A stretch of DNA of 64,000 bases. It comes from Amycolatopsis lexingtonensis (GTDB lineage: Bacteria; Actinomycetota; Actinomycetes; Mycobacteriales; Pseudonocardiaceae). A program made the position numbers and the translations under genes. Of the stretch, positions 48,064 through 55,828 are shown piece by piece (the first letter of the stretch is position 1; each line of letters opens with the position of its first letter). The DNA is taken from assembly GCF_014873755.1 (NCBI RefSeq), contig NZ_JADBEG010000001.1, positions 8,406,501-8,470,500 of the forward strand, in the 5' to 3' direction. The notes under the pieces are model-generated. The model ran no database searches. It was not told the origin of the DNA and saw only the letters and a list, made by a program, of their open reading frames with translations.

Positions 48064-48690
48064 CTAGCGGAGAGTAACCGTTACCGGACGCTCCAGTGAA
48101 ATCGCCGCCACCCTCGTCGCGATCGCCTCCGGCAGCCGCAACAGGACCAGCGGGCCCTTCGCCGCGGACGGCTCCTGGTGCCCGACCGCCACGACCGTGG
48201 CCCCGCCGGCCAGCACGGAAGCGGGTACGCCCGCCTCGGGCGCCGCGACGACGTCCACGCGGCTGCCCGGCGTCAGGAGCTCGGCGACGGCCGCGTCGGC
48301 CAGCCGGACCGGCACGGTCGCCGTCCCCGGATCACCCGGGGCGGGGATGGAGGCCAGCCGGACGTCGGTCAACGGCTCGCCGGCACGGACGGCACCGGCC
48401 AGCGAGCGACCGTCGACGAGATCGAGCGAATTCAGCACGCCCGAGGGACGAGCGTCGTCGGGGAGGTCGGCCAGCCGGACGTCGGCGGCCCGCAAGGCCG
48501 CGCCGGCGGGCAGGTCGTGCGCCGCGACGACGGTCGGATTCGTCGGCGCGCCTCGCGCGGAACCGGGATGGGTGAACAGCAGCGCGCCGGCCAGCAGCAG
48601 GCAGGCGGCGAGCCAGCGGCGGAGTAGCCGCGTCCGCCGGCCTCGCAGCCGGGACAAGTCGGGTGGGTGGAACCTCGCCAGTACGTCCAC
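48064..48690 (-). CDS. SAF-domain (CpaB-like) membrane-anchored protein
   Basis: The product has 208 residues: an Arg-rich cytoplasmic N-terminus (LRGRRTRLLRRWLAACLLLA), one membrane segment (about 25-42), then a SAF domain (VVAAHDLPAGAALRAADVRL; VDGRSLAGAVRAGEPLTDVR) and a CpaB-like C-terminal part (VPVRLADAAVAELLTPGSRV). CpaB proteins work in Flp pilus assembly, but no other pilus genes are nearby, so the role may be different. It shares the strand with mscL, with 30 bases between. Confidence 0.8.
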   Translation of the reverse strand: MDVLARFHPPDLSRLRGRRTRLLRRWLAACLLLAGALLFTHPGSARGAPTNPTVVAAHDLPAGAALRAADVRLADLPDDARPSGVLNSLDLVDGRSLAGAVRAGEPLTDVRLASIPAPGDPGTATVPVRLADAAVAELLTPGSRVDVVAAPEAGVPASVLAGGATVVAVGHQEPSAAKGPLVLLRLPEAIATRVAAISLERPVTVTLR

Positions 48691-48821
48691 GGTGCCCCCT
48701 CGGTCGGATCGGGTGCGGCGGCTTGCCGCACGAGATCGACGTTAGGGAAGCCGGACGGGCCGCCGGAAGGGCCACGTCCGGCACCTGTGGACAACCGGGG
48801 TGTTGTGGATAACTCCGTGGC

Positions 48822-49121
48822 TCAGGAGGCCGCGGCGGTGGTTTTCGTCGTACTCGAGGAGGAGGATGCCGAGCTCGTGTCGGACTTCGACTCCGTCTTG
48901 GTCTCGGACTTCGGCGGCGTCGCGGCGGTGCTCGCCGTCTTCGAGTCGCGCGAGTCCGTGCGGTAGAACCCGCTGCCCTTGAAGACGACGCCGACCGAGC
49001 TGAAGACCTTGCGCAGCGTGCCGGAGCACTGCGGGCAGACGGTCAGGCTGGGGTCCGAGAACGACTGCACGGCTTCGAACCGGTGGTCGCATTCTTTGCA
49101 GGCGTACTGGTACGTAGGCAC
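48822..49121 (-). CDS. FmdB-family zinc-ribbon regulatory protein
   Basis: The product has 99 residues from GTG 49121, with AAAGGAG 6 bases upstream. The N-terminal zinc ribbon has two Cys pairs (MPTYQYACKECDHRFEAVQS; LTVCPQCSGTLRKVF), then GVVFKGSGFYRTDSR, the FmdB signature. The C-terminal 40 residues are low-complexity Ser/Thr/Lys. The mycobacterial counterpart lies in the same position next to the 5-FTHF cyclo-ligase. The function is unclear; some members are redox-linked cofactors of chaperones. Confidence 0.88.
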   Translation of the reverse strand: MPTYQYACKECDHRFEAVQSFSDPSLTVCPQCSGTLRKVFSSVGVVFKGSGFYRTDSRDSKTASTAATPPKSETKTESKSDTSSASSSSSTTKTTAAAS

Positions 49122-49207
49122 TGACGGCTCCTTTGCTGGCACTCATCCGACCAGAGTGCTAACCCAATTGTGCTTGAAAGCATTCCCCGAAAGCAATTCC
49201 AGGTTGC

Positions 49208-49798
49208 TCACACCGGCAGCTCGACCACGCCTCGACCCGGCGTCAAGGCCGCGCTCATGCGCACGTCGTGAGGTTCCCCCGGCAGCCGTTCGACCAGCTC
49301 TTCGTCCCGGACGACGGCCAGCAGCGCCGCACCGGGCGCCGCGAACACCAGCGAGCGATCGTAGTGACCGGCGCCCCGGCCGAGCCGGACGCCCCGGCGG
49401 TCGACGGCCAGCGCGGGCACCAAGATCAGCTCCGCTGCCCCCACGGCGTCGATACCCAGGCGTTTTCCGCCCGGTTCGCGGATCCCGCGGAACCGGCTGG
49501 GCACCAGATCGGCCTCGCCGGTGTACTCGGCCCACTCGAGCGGCCCCGGGTCCGGCTCGATGACCGGCAGCAGCACCCGCGCGCCCGCGGCCGCCAGCGC
49601 GTCGACGAGCGCCGTGGTGCCCGGTTCGGTGCCGAACGGGAGGTACGCGCACACCGTGGCGGATGTGACCTTCGACACCGCGTTGACCAGGGCCGATGCC
49701 TCGGCGGCGTGCGATTCGGCGGTTTGGTCCGCCCGCGCGCGCGTCAGCCGGTCACGCCACTCCGCCTTGCTCAGGTGCTCATTGCCCAGCGCGTGCAT
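49208..49798 (-). CDS. 5-formyltetrahydrofolate cyclo-ligase
   Basis: A 196-residue enzyme that converts 5-formyl-THF to methenyl-THF with ATP. Motifs include LSKAEWRDRLTRARADQTAE, VCAYLPFGTEPGTTALVDAL, the conserved LILVPALAVDRRGVRLGRGA followed by GHYDRSL, and a C-terminal DVRMSAALTPGRG. The GRGxGHYDR nucleotide/substrate loop is intact. It is divergent from galU with 24 bases between, so the two share a promoter region. Confidence 0.92.
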   Translation of the reverse strand: MHALGNEHLSKAEWRDRLTRARADQTAESHAAEASALVNAVSKVTSATVCAYLPFGTEPGTTALVDALAAAGARVLLPVIEPDPGPLEWAEYTGEADLVPSRFRGIREPGGKRLGIDAVGAAELILVPALAVDRRGVRLGRGAGHYDRSLVFAAPGAALLAVVRDEELVERLPGEPHDVRMSAALTPGRGVVELPV

Positions 49799-49822
49799 GA
49801 CCTCACGTTAGGCTTTGCGCCC

Positions 49823-50728
49823 ATGACGGGCGCCGCAACCACCCAGACGTTCAGAACCGCCATCGTGCCGGCCGCCGGCCTCGGGACACGGTTCCTCCCG
49901 GCGACGAAGGCCGTGCCCAAGGAACTGCTGCCGGTGGTGGATACGCCGGGCATCGAGCTGGTGGCGGCCGAGGCCGCCGCCGCCGGAGCGGAACGCCTGG
50001 TCATCGTCACTTCGCCGGGCAAGGAAGCCGTCGTCAAGTACTTCGAGACGCAGCCCGAGCTGGAGGAGAACCTCAAGACCAAGGGTAAGGACGAGCTGCT
50101 CGAGAAGGTCCGCCGCGGGCCCGCGCTGCTCGCCGTCGAGACCGCGATCCAGGAGCAGGCCCTCGGGCTCGGCCACGCCGTCGCGCAGGCCGAGCCGAAC
50201 CTGAAGCCCGACGACGAGGCCGTCGCCGTGCTGCTCCCGGACGACCTCGTGCTGCCGACCGGCGTGCTCGAGCGGATGAGCGCGGTCCGCGCCGAACACG
50301 GCGGCAGCGTGCTCTGCGCGTTCGACATCCCGAAGGCCGAGATCTCGCCGTACGGCGTGTTCGACGTCAGCGACACCGACGACGACGACGTCAAGCGCGT
50401 GCACGGGATGGTCGAGAAGCCGAAGCCGGAGGACGCGCCGTCGACGTACGCCGCGGCCGGGCGCTACCTGCTCGACCGGGCGATCTTCGACGCGCTGAAG
50501 CGGATCACGCCGGGCAGCGGCGGCGAGCTGCAGCTGACCGACGCGGTCGCGCTGCTGATCACCGAAGGGCACCCGGTGCACGTCGTCGTCCACCGCGGCG
50601 GACGCCACGACCTGGGGAATCCGGGTGGTTTCCTGCGCGCCGCGGTCGATTTCGCGCTTGAAACGCCCGAGTACGGTCCATCTTTACGGGCGTGGCTGAC
50701 GGAACGGATCGGGACAGATCGCCCATGA
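49823..50728 (+). CDS. galU: UTP-glucose-1-phosphate uridylyltransferase
   Basis: The product has 301 residues with the nucleotidyltransferase signature VPAAGLGTRFLPATKAVPKE followed by LLPVVDTPGIELV, the metal site region VAVLLPDDLVL and VEKPKPEDAPSTYAAAGRYL. It makes UDP-glucose for glycans, trehalose and the Leloir pathway (with GalT upstream). Its stop overlaps the start of the MoeA/Glp gene (ATGA). Confidence 0.94.
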   Translation: MTGAATTQTFRTAIVPAAGLGTRFLPATKAVPKELLPVVDTPGIELVAAEAAAAGAERLVIVTSPGKEAVVKYFETQPELEENLKTKGKDELLEKVRRGPALLAVETAIQEQALGLGHAVAQAEPNLKPDDEAVAVLLPDDLVLPTGVLERMSAVRAEHGGSVLCAFDIPKAEISPYGVFDVSDTDDDDVKRVHGMVEKPKPEDAPSTYAAAGRYLLDRAIFDALKRITPGSGGELQLTDAVALLITEGHPVHVVVHRGGRHDLGNPGGFLRAAVDFALETPEYGPSLRAWLTERIGTDRP

Positions 50729-52002
50729 CGGAATCCCTCGACGCGGCACGGCCCGAAGTGGCCGAGGAGGAGGCCGAGTTCCGCTCGGTCGACGCGCAGA
50801 TCTCCATGACGCTGGACGCCGCCGTCCGGCCCCGGCCGGTGCGGGTGGCGATCTCCGAGGCCCAGGGCCTGCTCTGCGCCGAGGAGGTCGTCGCCGAGCA
50901 CGCGCTGCCCGGGTTCGACCAGGCCGCGATCGACGGGTACGCGGTGCGCAGCGTCGACGTGCGCACCGCCGGGCAGGAGCCGGTGCAGCTGCCGGTCGTC
51001 GGGGAGATCGCGGCGGGCTCGCGCCAGCCGCGGCGGCTCCAGCCCGGCCAGGCCGTGCGCGTCGACACCGGCGCACCGTTGCCGACGCTCGCCGACGCCG
51101 TCGTCCCGCTGGCCTACACCGACGGGCACCAGGCCAAGGTCACGGTGCACCGCTCGGTGCCCTCCGCCGGGTACGTCCGGCGGGCGGGCGAGGACGTCCA
51201 GATCGGCGACGTCGCGGTGCGCAACGGCGACACCATCGGCTCGGCGCAGGTCGGCCTGCTCGCCGCGGTCGGCCGCGCGAAGGTGCTGGTCTACCCGCGG
51301 CCGCGCGTCTCGATCGTGTCGGTCGGCGACGAGCTGGTCGACATCGACCGGACGCCGTCGGTCGGGCAGGTCTACGACGTCAACTCCTACGCGCTGGCCG
51401 CGGCCGCGCGGGACGCGGGCGCCGAGGTCAGCCGGGTCGGCATCGTGTCGAGCGAGCCGAAGCGGCTGCGGGAGATCGTCGAGGGACGGCTCCTGATGTC
51501 GGAGATCGTGGTCGTCGCGGGCGGTGCCGGGGGCGCCACCGGCGACGAGGTCCACGCCGCGCTGTCCGACCTCGGCCGGATCGATCTGACCCGCGTCGCG
51601 ATGCACCCCGGCTCGGTCCAAGGGTTCGGCAGGCTCGGCCCCGATTCGGTGCCGACGTTCCTGCTGCCGGGCAACCCGATGAGCGCGCTGGTGGTGTTCG
51701 AGGTGCTCGTGCGGCCGCTGATCCGGGCGGCGCGCGGGACCCGCAACCCGCACCGGCGGATCGTCGGCGCGCGGCTGCTGTCGCCGATCACGTCGACCGA
51801 GGGGCGGCGCGGGTTCCTGCGCGGCCAGCTGCTGCGCGACGAGGCCAACGGCGAGTACCTGGTCCAGCCCCTCGGTCAGTCCGGGGCGCACCTGCTCGCG
51901 TCGCTGGCCGAAGCGAACTGCCTGATCAACGTGCCGGAGGAGCTGACGGAGGTCGCCGCCGGCGAGCAGGTCCAGGTCACCTTCCTGGCGCAACGGGCCT
52001 GA
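50725..52002 (+). CDS. glp: MoeA-family protein, probable Glp (gephyrin-like divisome protein)
   Basis: A 425-residue MoeA/gephyrin fold protein: domain I with EHALPGFDQAAIDGYAVRSV, domain III with VSIVSVGDELVDID and VYDVNSYALAAAARDAGAEV, and the loop PGNPMSALVVFEVLVRPLI. The usual MoeA GGTS-type motif region reads VVAGGAGGATGDEVHA, so enzyme activity is uncertain. In corynebacteria the MoeA-like protein Glp is recruited by SepF to the septum and binds the membrane receptor GlpR. The receptor gene is two genes downstream here, which favours the Glp assignment. It overlaps galU by 4 bases. Confidence 0.85.
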   Translation: MTESLDAARPEVAEEEAEFRSVDAQISMTLDAAVRPRPVRVAISEAQGLLCAEEVVAEHALPGFDQAAIDGYAVRSVDVRTAGQEPVQLPVVGEIAAGSRQPRRLQPGQAVRVDTGAPLPTLADAVVPLAYTDGHQAKVTVHRSVPSAGYVRRAGEDVQIGDVAVRNGDTIGSAQVGLLAAVGRAKVLVYPRPRVSIVSVGDELVDIDRTPSVGQVYDVNSYALAAAARDAGAEVSRVGIVSSEPKRLREIVEGRLLMSEIVVVAGGAGGATGDEVHAALSDLGRIDLTRVAMHPGSVQGFGRLGPDSVPTFLLPGNPMSALVVFEVLVRPLIRAARGTRNPHRRIVGARLLSPITSTEGRRGFLRGQLLRDEANGEYLVQPLGQSGAHLLASLAEANCLINVPEELTEVAAGEQVQVTFLAQRA

Positions 52003-52670
52003 TGAACTCCGTGTCCGGCGTGTCCTACCCGGTCGAGAGCAGGCACCCGGGCTGGCCGGCGCGGCTCGGCCCGCTGCGGGTGCCCGCCGGCGTGGTCGCG
52101 ATCCGGCCGGTCCGGCTGCGCGACGCGGGCGAGTGGAGCCGGATCCGGCTCCGGGACCGGGCGCACCTCGAGATGTGGGAGCCGACCGGCGTCGGCCCGT
52201 GGCCGGAACGCAACGCCTTCTGGTCATGGCCGTCGCAGTGGGCGGCGCTGCGTTCGCTCGCTCGGCGTGGCCAGTGCCTGCCGTTCACGATCACCCTCGA
52301 CGGGCGACTCGCCGGTCAGATCACTGTGGGTAACGTCATCCGGGCGTCGCTGCGGTCCGCCTGGATCGGCTACTGGGTGTCGTCCGAAGTGGTCCGCGGC
52401 GGGGTCGCGACGGCCGCCGTCGCCCTCGTCACCGACCACGCCTTCGGCCCGGGCGGCCTGCACCGGCTGGAGGCCACCGTGCGGCCGGAAAACACCGCCA
52501 GCCTGCGGGTTCTCACCAAGGCGGGCTACCGGCAGGAGGGGCTGTTCGAGCGCTACCTCGACGTCGCCGGTGCCTGGCGGGACCACTACTGCTTCGCCGT
52601 CACGCGCGAGGAGACCGGGCCTGGGCTGGTGTCCCGGCTGGTCGCGGCGGGCCGCGCCGACCACGCCTGA
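52002..52670 (+). CDS. GNAT acetyltransferase, RimJ-like
   Basis: The product has 222 residues of the RimJ/RimL branch: VAIRPVRLRDAGEWSRIRLR, LPFTITLDGRLAGQITVGNV, IGYWVSSEVVRGGVATAAVA (acetyl-CoA loop) and GGLHRLEATVRPENTASLRV, then LTKAGYRQEGLFERYLDVAG. It probably acetylates an N-terminus or a small amine. The ATG overlaps the Glp stop by one base (TGATG). Its position between glp and glpR is conserved in mycobacteria. Confidence 0.9.
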   Translation: MNSVSGVSYPVESRHPGWPARLGPLRVPAGVVAIRPVRLRDAGEWSRIRLRDRAHLEMWEPTGVGPWPERNAFWSWPSQWAALRSLARRGQCLPFTITLDGRLAGQITVGNVIRASLRSAWIGYWVSSEVVRGGVATAAVALVTDHAFGPGGLHRLEATVRPENTASLRVLTKAGYRQEGLFERYLDVAGAWRDHYCFAVTREETGPGLVSRLVAAGRADHA

Positions 52671-52832
52671 CCGTGATTACCCACCTGGGTCAGTAGCCGC
52701 GTTACCACATGCTGTGAGATTCACCTAATCCGGTGAGGCATTTCCGTGATCGAACCCGGCGAGCCTCCGCCCGATCTGTTACTCCTGTGACTAGCGTGAT
52801 TTCAGGTGAAGGATCGGGGGAGGTGACGGGAG

Positions 52833-53672
52833 ATGCCCAGCTCCGTGATCATCGTCGCGCTCGCCGCGGCATGGCTCGTCGTTCTCGTGCCCATGGTCGC
52901 GCGCAAGCGGCAGCAGGTCGCGAGGACGACCGACTCCGCGTTGGCGGCCAGGGTCGTGCGCAGTGGTGGTGGACGCAACGAAGACCGGGAGGAATTCGCC
53001 ATGTCCGACAGTCCCGAGAAGACCCGGCCCTCGGTCGAGGACGACCTCGCGGAACTGGAAGCGGACCTCGAACTCGAGGACGACTTCGAGGATCCGGAGC
53101 CCGACCCCGAACCGCTCCCGCAGCCGAAGCGCGCCTCGCGGGCGGAACGCGACCGGCCGGGCTACCGCCCCGGCCGAGGCGGCTTCGACCCCGAAGCGGC
53201 CGAGATCGCGGCCCGCGCGAAGTACGGCTTCCGGCAGCGGGTCGTCGTCATCCTGCTCGTGATCGCGGTCGCGACGGCCGCGGTGGCCGGCTTCCTCGTC
53301 CCGCTGGTCTGGTGGGGCCACGCCATCGTCGACGTCGCGCTCGTCGGGTACCTCGTGTACCTGCGCCGCCAGGTCCGCATCGAGGAGGAGATCCGGCAGC
53401 GCCGGCTCGCGCGGTTCAACAGCACGCGTGCGCCTCGTCGTGCTCCTTCGATTTCGGTGGAGGAGTCCGCTCCGGTCGAAGCGGAGGAGGACCACGCCGA
53501 GGACGTGGAGGTGGTCGAGCCGGTTCGGCGTGAGGTCGTCGAGCGTCGCCCGTCGCCGACTTCCCGGATCCGGCGCAGTGCGGTGGTCGTGGATCTCGAT
53601 GACGAGGACCCGGCGTTCGAGGAGCTGGACGAGCCCGGGACCGGGCCTTATCGGCGTGCGGTGGGAGAGTGA
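52833..53672 (+). CDS. glpR: GlpR/SepX-type divisome membrane protein
   Basis: A 279-residue membrane protein: an N-terminal membrane segment (VIIVALAAAWLVVLVPMVAR), an acidic linker (LAELEADLELEDDFEDPEPD), two closely spaced membrane segments at about 132-172 (VVVILLVIAVATAAVAGFLV; HAIVDVALVGYLVYLRR) and a long charged C-terminal tail. This layout and the position after galU-glp-rimJ match GlpR of Corynebacterium and SepX of Streptomyces, which link gephyrin-like Glp and FtsZ/SepF to the membrane during division. The start has GGGAGGTGACGGGAG upstream of ATG. Confidence 0.8.
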   Translation: MPSSVIIVALAAAWLVVLVPMVARKRQQVARTTDSALAARVVRSGGGRNEDREEFAMSDSPEKTRPSVEDDLAELEADLELEDDFEDPEPDPEPLPQPKRASRAERDRPGYRPGRGGFDPEAAEIAARAKYGFRQRVVVILLVIAVATAAVAGFLVPLVWWGHAIVDVALVGYLVYLRRQVRIEEEIRQRRLARFNSTRAPRRAPSISVEESAPVEAEEDHAEDVEVVEPVRREVVERRPSPTSRIRRSAVVVDLDDEDPAFEELDEPGTGPYRRAVGE

Positions 53673-53726
53673 CCCCCCTGCGTGGGGTGCTCGTGGGGCA
53701 CTGCTAAGCTCTACGAGCACAACCAA

Positions 53727-53799
53727 GGGGCTGTAGCGCAGTTGGTAGCGCGTCTCGTTCGCATCGAGAAGGTCAGGGGTTCGATTCCCCTCAGCTCCA
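53727..53799 (+). tRNA. tRNA-Ala (anticodon CGC)
   Basis: A full 73-nt cloverleaf begins GGGGCTGTAGCGCAGTTGG: acceptor GGGGCTG/CAGCTCC with one G-T pair, anticodon stem TCTCG/CGAGA with loop TTCGCAT (anticodon CGC), T-arm with GGTTCGATTCC and discriminator A. CCA is not encoded. A strong terminator follows 12 bases later. Confidence 0.95.
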
Positions 53800-53810
53800 C
53801 TTCTTTCGTG

Positions 53811-53849
53811 AGAGAGCCCTGTTTGCCGAAAACGCAAACAGGGCTCTCT
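53811..53849. terminator. Long perfect hairpin terminator after tRNA-Ala
   Basis: AGAGAGCCCTGTTTGC (53811-53826) pairs perfectly with GCAAACAGGGCTCTCT (53834-53849), a 16-bp stem with a 7-base loop, followed by TTC. It should end the tRNA transcript and can also stop the reverse-strand operon. Confidence 0.85.
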
Positions 53850-53860
53850 TCGTAGTGTCT

Positions 53861-53914
53861 TTTGGGGGTCGAATCCCCAAACCCCCGCCAAAGGGCTCCG
53901 CCCCCTGGACCCCC
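53861..53914. repeat. C/G-rich palindromic spacer element
   Basis: TTTGGGG (53861-53867) faces CCCCAAA (53875-53881), followed by a CCCCCGCC...GGGGCTCCGCCCCCTGGACCCCC-like stretch with further short inverted repeats. Such tracts of G/C hairpins occur repeatedly between genes in Pseudonocardiaceae genomes. It may back up termination of the RAMA operon, which ends at 53943. Confidence 0.4.
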
Positions 53915-53942
53915 GGCCGTGGTCACCTTGTTCGAGTAAGCG

Positions 53943-55277
53943 TCAGCTCGGGTCGCGGTACTGGTGCAGCAGCTTCGTGAAGTTGCGGAGCTTCCTGATC
54001 GTGTCTTCGGCGACCGGGTCCGGGTGGAAGTGCATCACCTTGTTGCGGATCAGGCGGATCTTCTCCAAACGGGACGTGAAGGTCTGGCGGTCCAAGGGCC
54101 AGCCCAGCTTCTGCCAGATCTCCTTGTTCTCCAGGATGCGCTGGTAGTCGCCGAACGCCAGGTCGTCGAAGGACTTGATCGGTCTGCTGCAGTGCGGCTG
54201 GACGGCGGGGAGGTCCAGGCAGCGGCCCAGGATCCAGCGCAGCGTCTGGTCCAGCTCGCCCAGCAGGAAGTACGGCGTGGCCATTTCGCCGTAGCGGTGG
54301 GCGACGTCCGCGGTCGTGACGATGCCCTTGACCTCTTTGCTCTCGTTCAGCACCAGCACGAACTCGTGCTGCTGCAACGTCGGGAGGACTTCGAAGAGGT
54401 CGCGGTCGTAGGCGACCGATTCCGCGCCGACGATCGCGTCGGCGACCGTTGCCGTCGGTTTCTGGTGCAGGGCTTGGGCTATCGAGCGCCAGGTGACCGC
54501 GCCGCGGGCGTTGCGGGGGCCGCTGAGGACCGCCAGCTGGGAAAAGTCGTTGAGGAGCATCTTCGTGATCGCCTCGGCCAGCTCGCTGTTCGGGCCGACG
54601 GATGCCACGCCGTCCAGGGGCGTCAGGTTTCCCACCGTCAGGCGGACGTTGAGGTCGTCGCCGCCCTCTTCGTCCTCGGTGATCGGGGTGTCCTCGACCT
54701 CGTCGGGCGGGGTGGTCAGCGACACCATCGTGTCGAGGGTGACCGCGCGGAAGCTCGGGGACGTCACCAGCCCGTGGTTGGCCAGGTCCGCTTCGATCCG
54801 GCTGACCTGGTCGCCGCGGTCCCTCGCGCCCCAGAGGGCCAGGAGGTCGCGGACGGAGATGCGCTCGGGATCGTGCTGGTCGGCGCGGGCGCGGGCCTGG
54901 CGCAGGCGTTCGTGGACGCGCTGGCGGTCCGTGTCCTCGGAGCGGCGGTGAGCCGCGGAAATCGCGCGGTCGAGGAACTCCTGGCGGACCGTGTCCAAAA
55001 GGCGGTCTTCGTCGACCAGCACCCACGCGCGCCAGCCGTCGACCGCGCGCATGCCGGCCGCCACCATGGCCGCTCGTGAAGGGGACCGGAATTCCTCGCC
55101 GGTGGGCTCCAGGCGGATGCGGCCCTGGTCCGTCACCGTCGCTTCGAACGTGGCGCCGATGCGCTTGCGGCTGAACCTGAGCTTCGCGCCCGCCTGGATC
55201 AGGCCCGCCTCCAGCAGGTCCGAGACCATCACGCGGCGGCCGCCGATCAAGTGCATCGAACGGCCGTCTGCCGTCAC
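53943..55277 (-). CDS. RAMA-CBS-HEPN domain protein, uncharacterised
   Basis: A 444-residue protein with an architecture I have not seen described. Residues ~14-100 are a RAMA domain (RRVMVSDLLEAGLIQAGAKL; GRIRLEPTGEEFRSPSRAAM; VDGWRAWVLVDED), predicted to bind DNA or modified bases. Residues ~138-180 form a small helical module. Residues ~215-330 are a CBS pair (NDFSQLAVLSGPRNARGAVT; EFVLVLNESKEVKGIVTTAD), which usually binds adenine nucleotides. The end (~332-444) is helical and carries RNKVMHF (Arg 411, His 416), the R-x4-H motif of HEPN ribonucleases. The GTG at 55277 overlaps the preceding stop. It is the last gene of the ParA operon. Confidence 0.72.
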   Translation of the reverse strand: MTADGRSMHLIGGRRVMVSDLLEAGLIQAGAKLRFSRKRIGATFEATVTDQGRIRLEPTGEEFRSPSRAAMVAAGMRAVDGWRAWVLVDEDRLLDTVRQEFLDRAISAAHRRSEDTDRQRVHERLRQARARADQHDPERISVRDLLALWGARDRGDQVSRIEADLANHGLVTSPSFRAVTLDTMVSLTTPPDEVEDTPITEDEEGGDDLNVRLTVGNLTPLDGVASVGPNSELAEAITKMLLNDFSQLAVLSGPRNARGAVTWRSIAQALHQKPTATVADAIVGAESVAYDRDLFEVLPTLQQHEFVLVLNESKEVKGIVTTADVAHRYGEMATPYFLLGELDQTLRWILGRCLDLPAVQPHCSRPIKSFDDLAFGDYQRILENKEIWQKLGWPLDRQTFTSRLEKIRLIRNKVMHFHPDPVAEDTIRKLRNFTKLLHQYRDPS

Positions 55278-55828
55278 CACTTCCGCAGGCCGGCGAACTT
55301 GCGCCGGGCGCCGATGGCCTGCTTGAGGACTCTCTTCTCGAGCTCCTTCGGCTGGAGGCGGTCGACGCGCGTCAGCTGCAGCTCGGTCGCGACGGCCAGC
55401 AACCCCTCGCGGTCGAGGTGCTGTGCCCGGAGGTACGCGGCGCCTTCTTCCTCGGTCTCCGTTTCCCGCAGGTGCGACGCGATGGCTGCCGCGTCGGAGT
55501 CCGGGTTCGTGGTGCTGACCGGGGGCGGTGCCTCGGGGCGGATGTCCGCCACCGGTTCGCTCACGGCGGGGCCGCCCAGGAGAGCCACGAGCCCGCCGCG
55601 CGTCAGTTTGCTGTACCCGCGCAACCGGCGTTTCTTGGCCAGCGCCCTGAGTTCGGTCACGGTCATGCTGGACAGCGAAGCCGGCTGTGGTTCCGGTGGC
55701 TGTTGCGCGCCGGTGATGGCCAGGTGCGCCTCGCCGCTGGCGATCGCCTCCAGCGTGGCCTCGTCCTGCTGGGCCAGGAATTCGAACATCCGCGCCTGCA
55801 ACGCGGCCAGCTGCTTCAGGTCGTTCAC
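55274..55828 (-). CDS. Small SAP/Rho-N-like DNA-binding protein
   Basis: The product has 184 residues. An N-terminal helix (MNDLKQLAALQARMFEFLAQ; DEATLEAIASGEAHLA) may dimerise. Residues ~54-88 are a SAP/Rho-N type helix-extended-loop-helix (MTVTELRALAKKRRLRGYSK followed by LTRGGLVALLGG). A Pro-rich linker follows, and the C-terminus (~135-184; REGLLAVATELQLTRVDRLQ, ELEKRVLKQAIGARRKFAGL) looks like a second, diverged SAP-type unit ending in a basic tail. Such units bind DNA or RNA. GTGA overlaps join it to parA before and the RAMA gene after, so the three proteins are probably made in fixed proportion. Confidence 0.7.
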   Translation of the reverse strand: MNDLKQLAALQARMFEFLAQQDEATLEAIASGEAHLAITGAQQPPEPQPASLSSMTVTELRALAKKRRLRGYSKLTRGGLVALLGGPAVSEPVADIRPEAPPPVSTTNPDSDAAAIASHLRETETEEEGAAYLRAQHLDREGLLAVATELQLTRVDRLQPKELEKRVLKQAIGARRKFAGLRKW

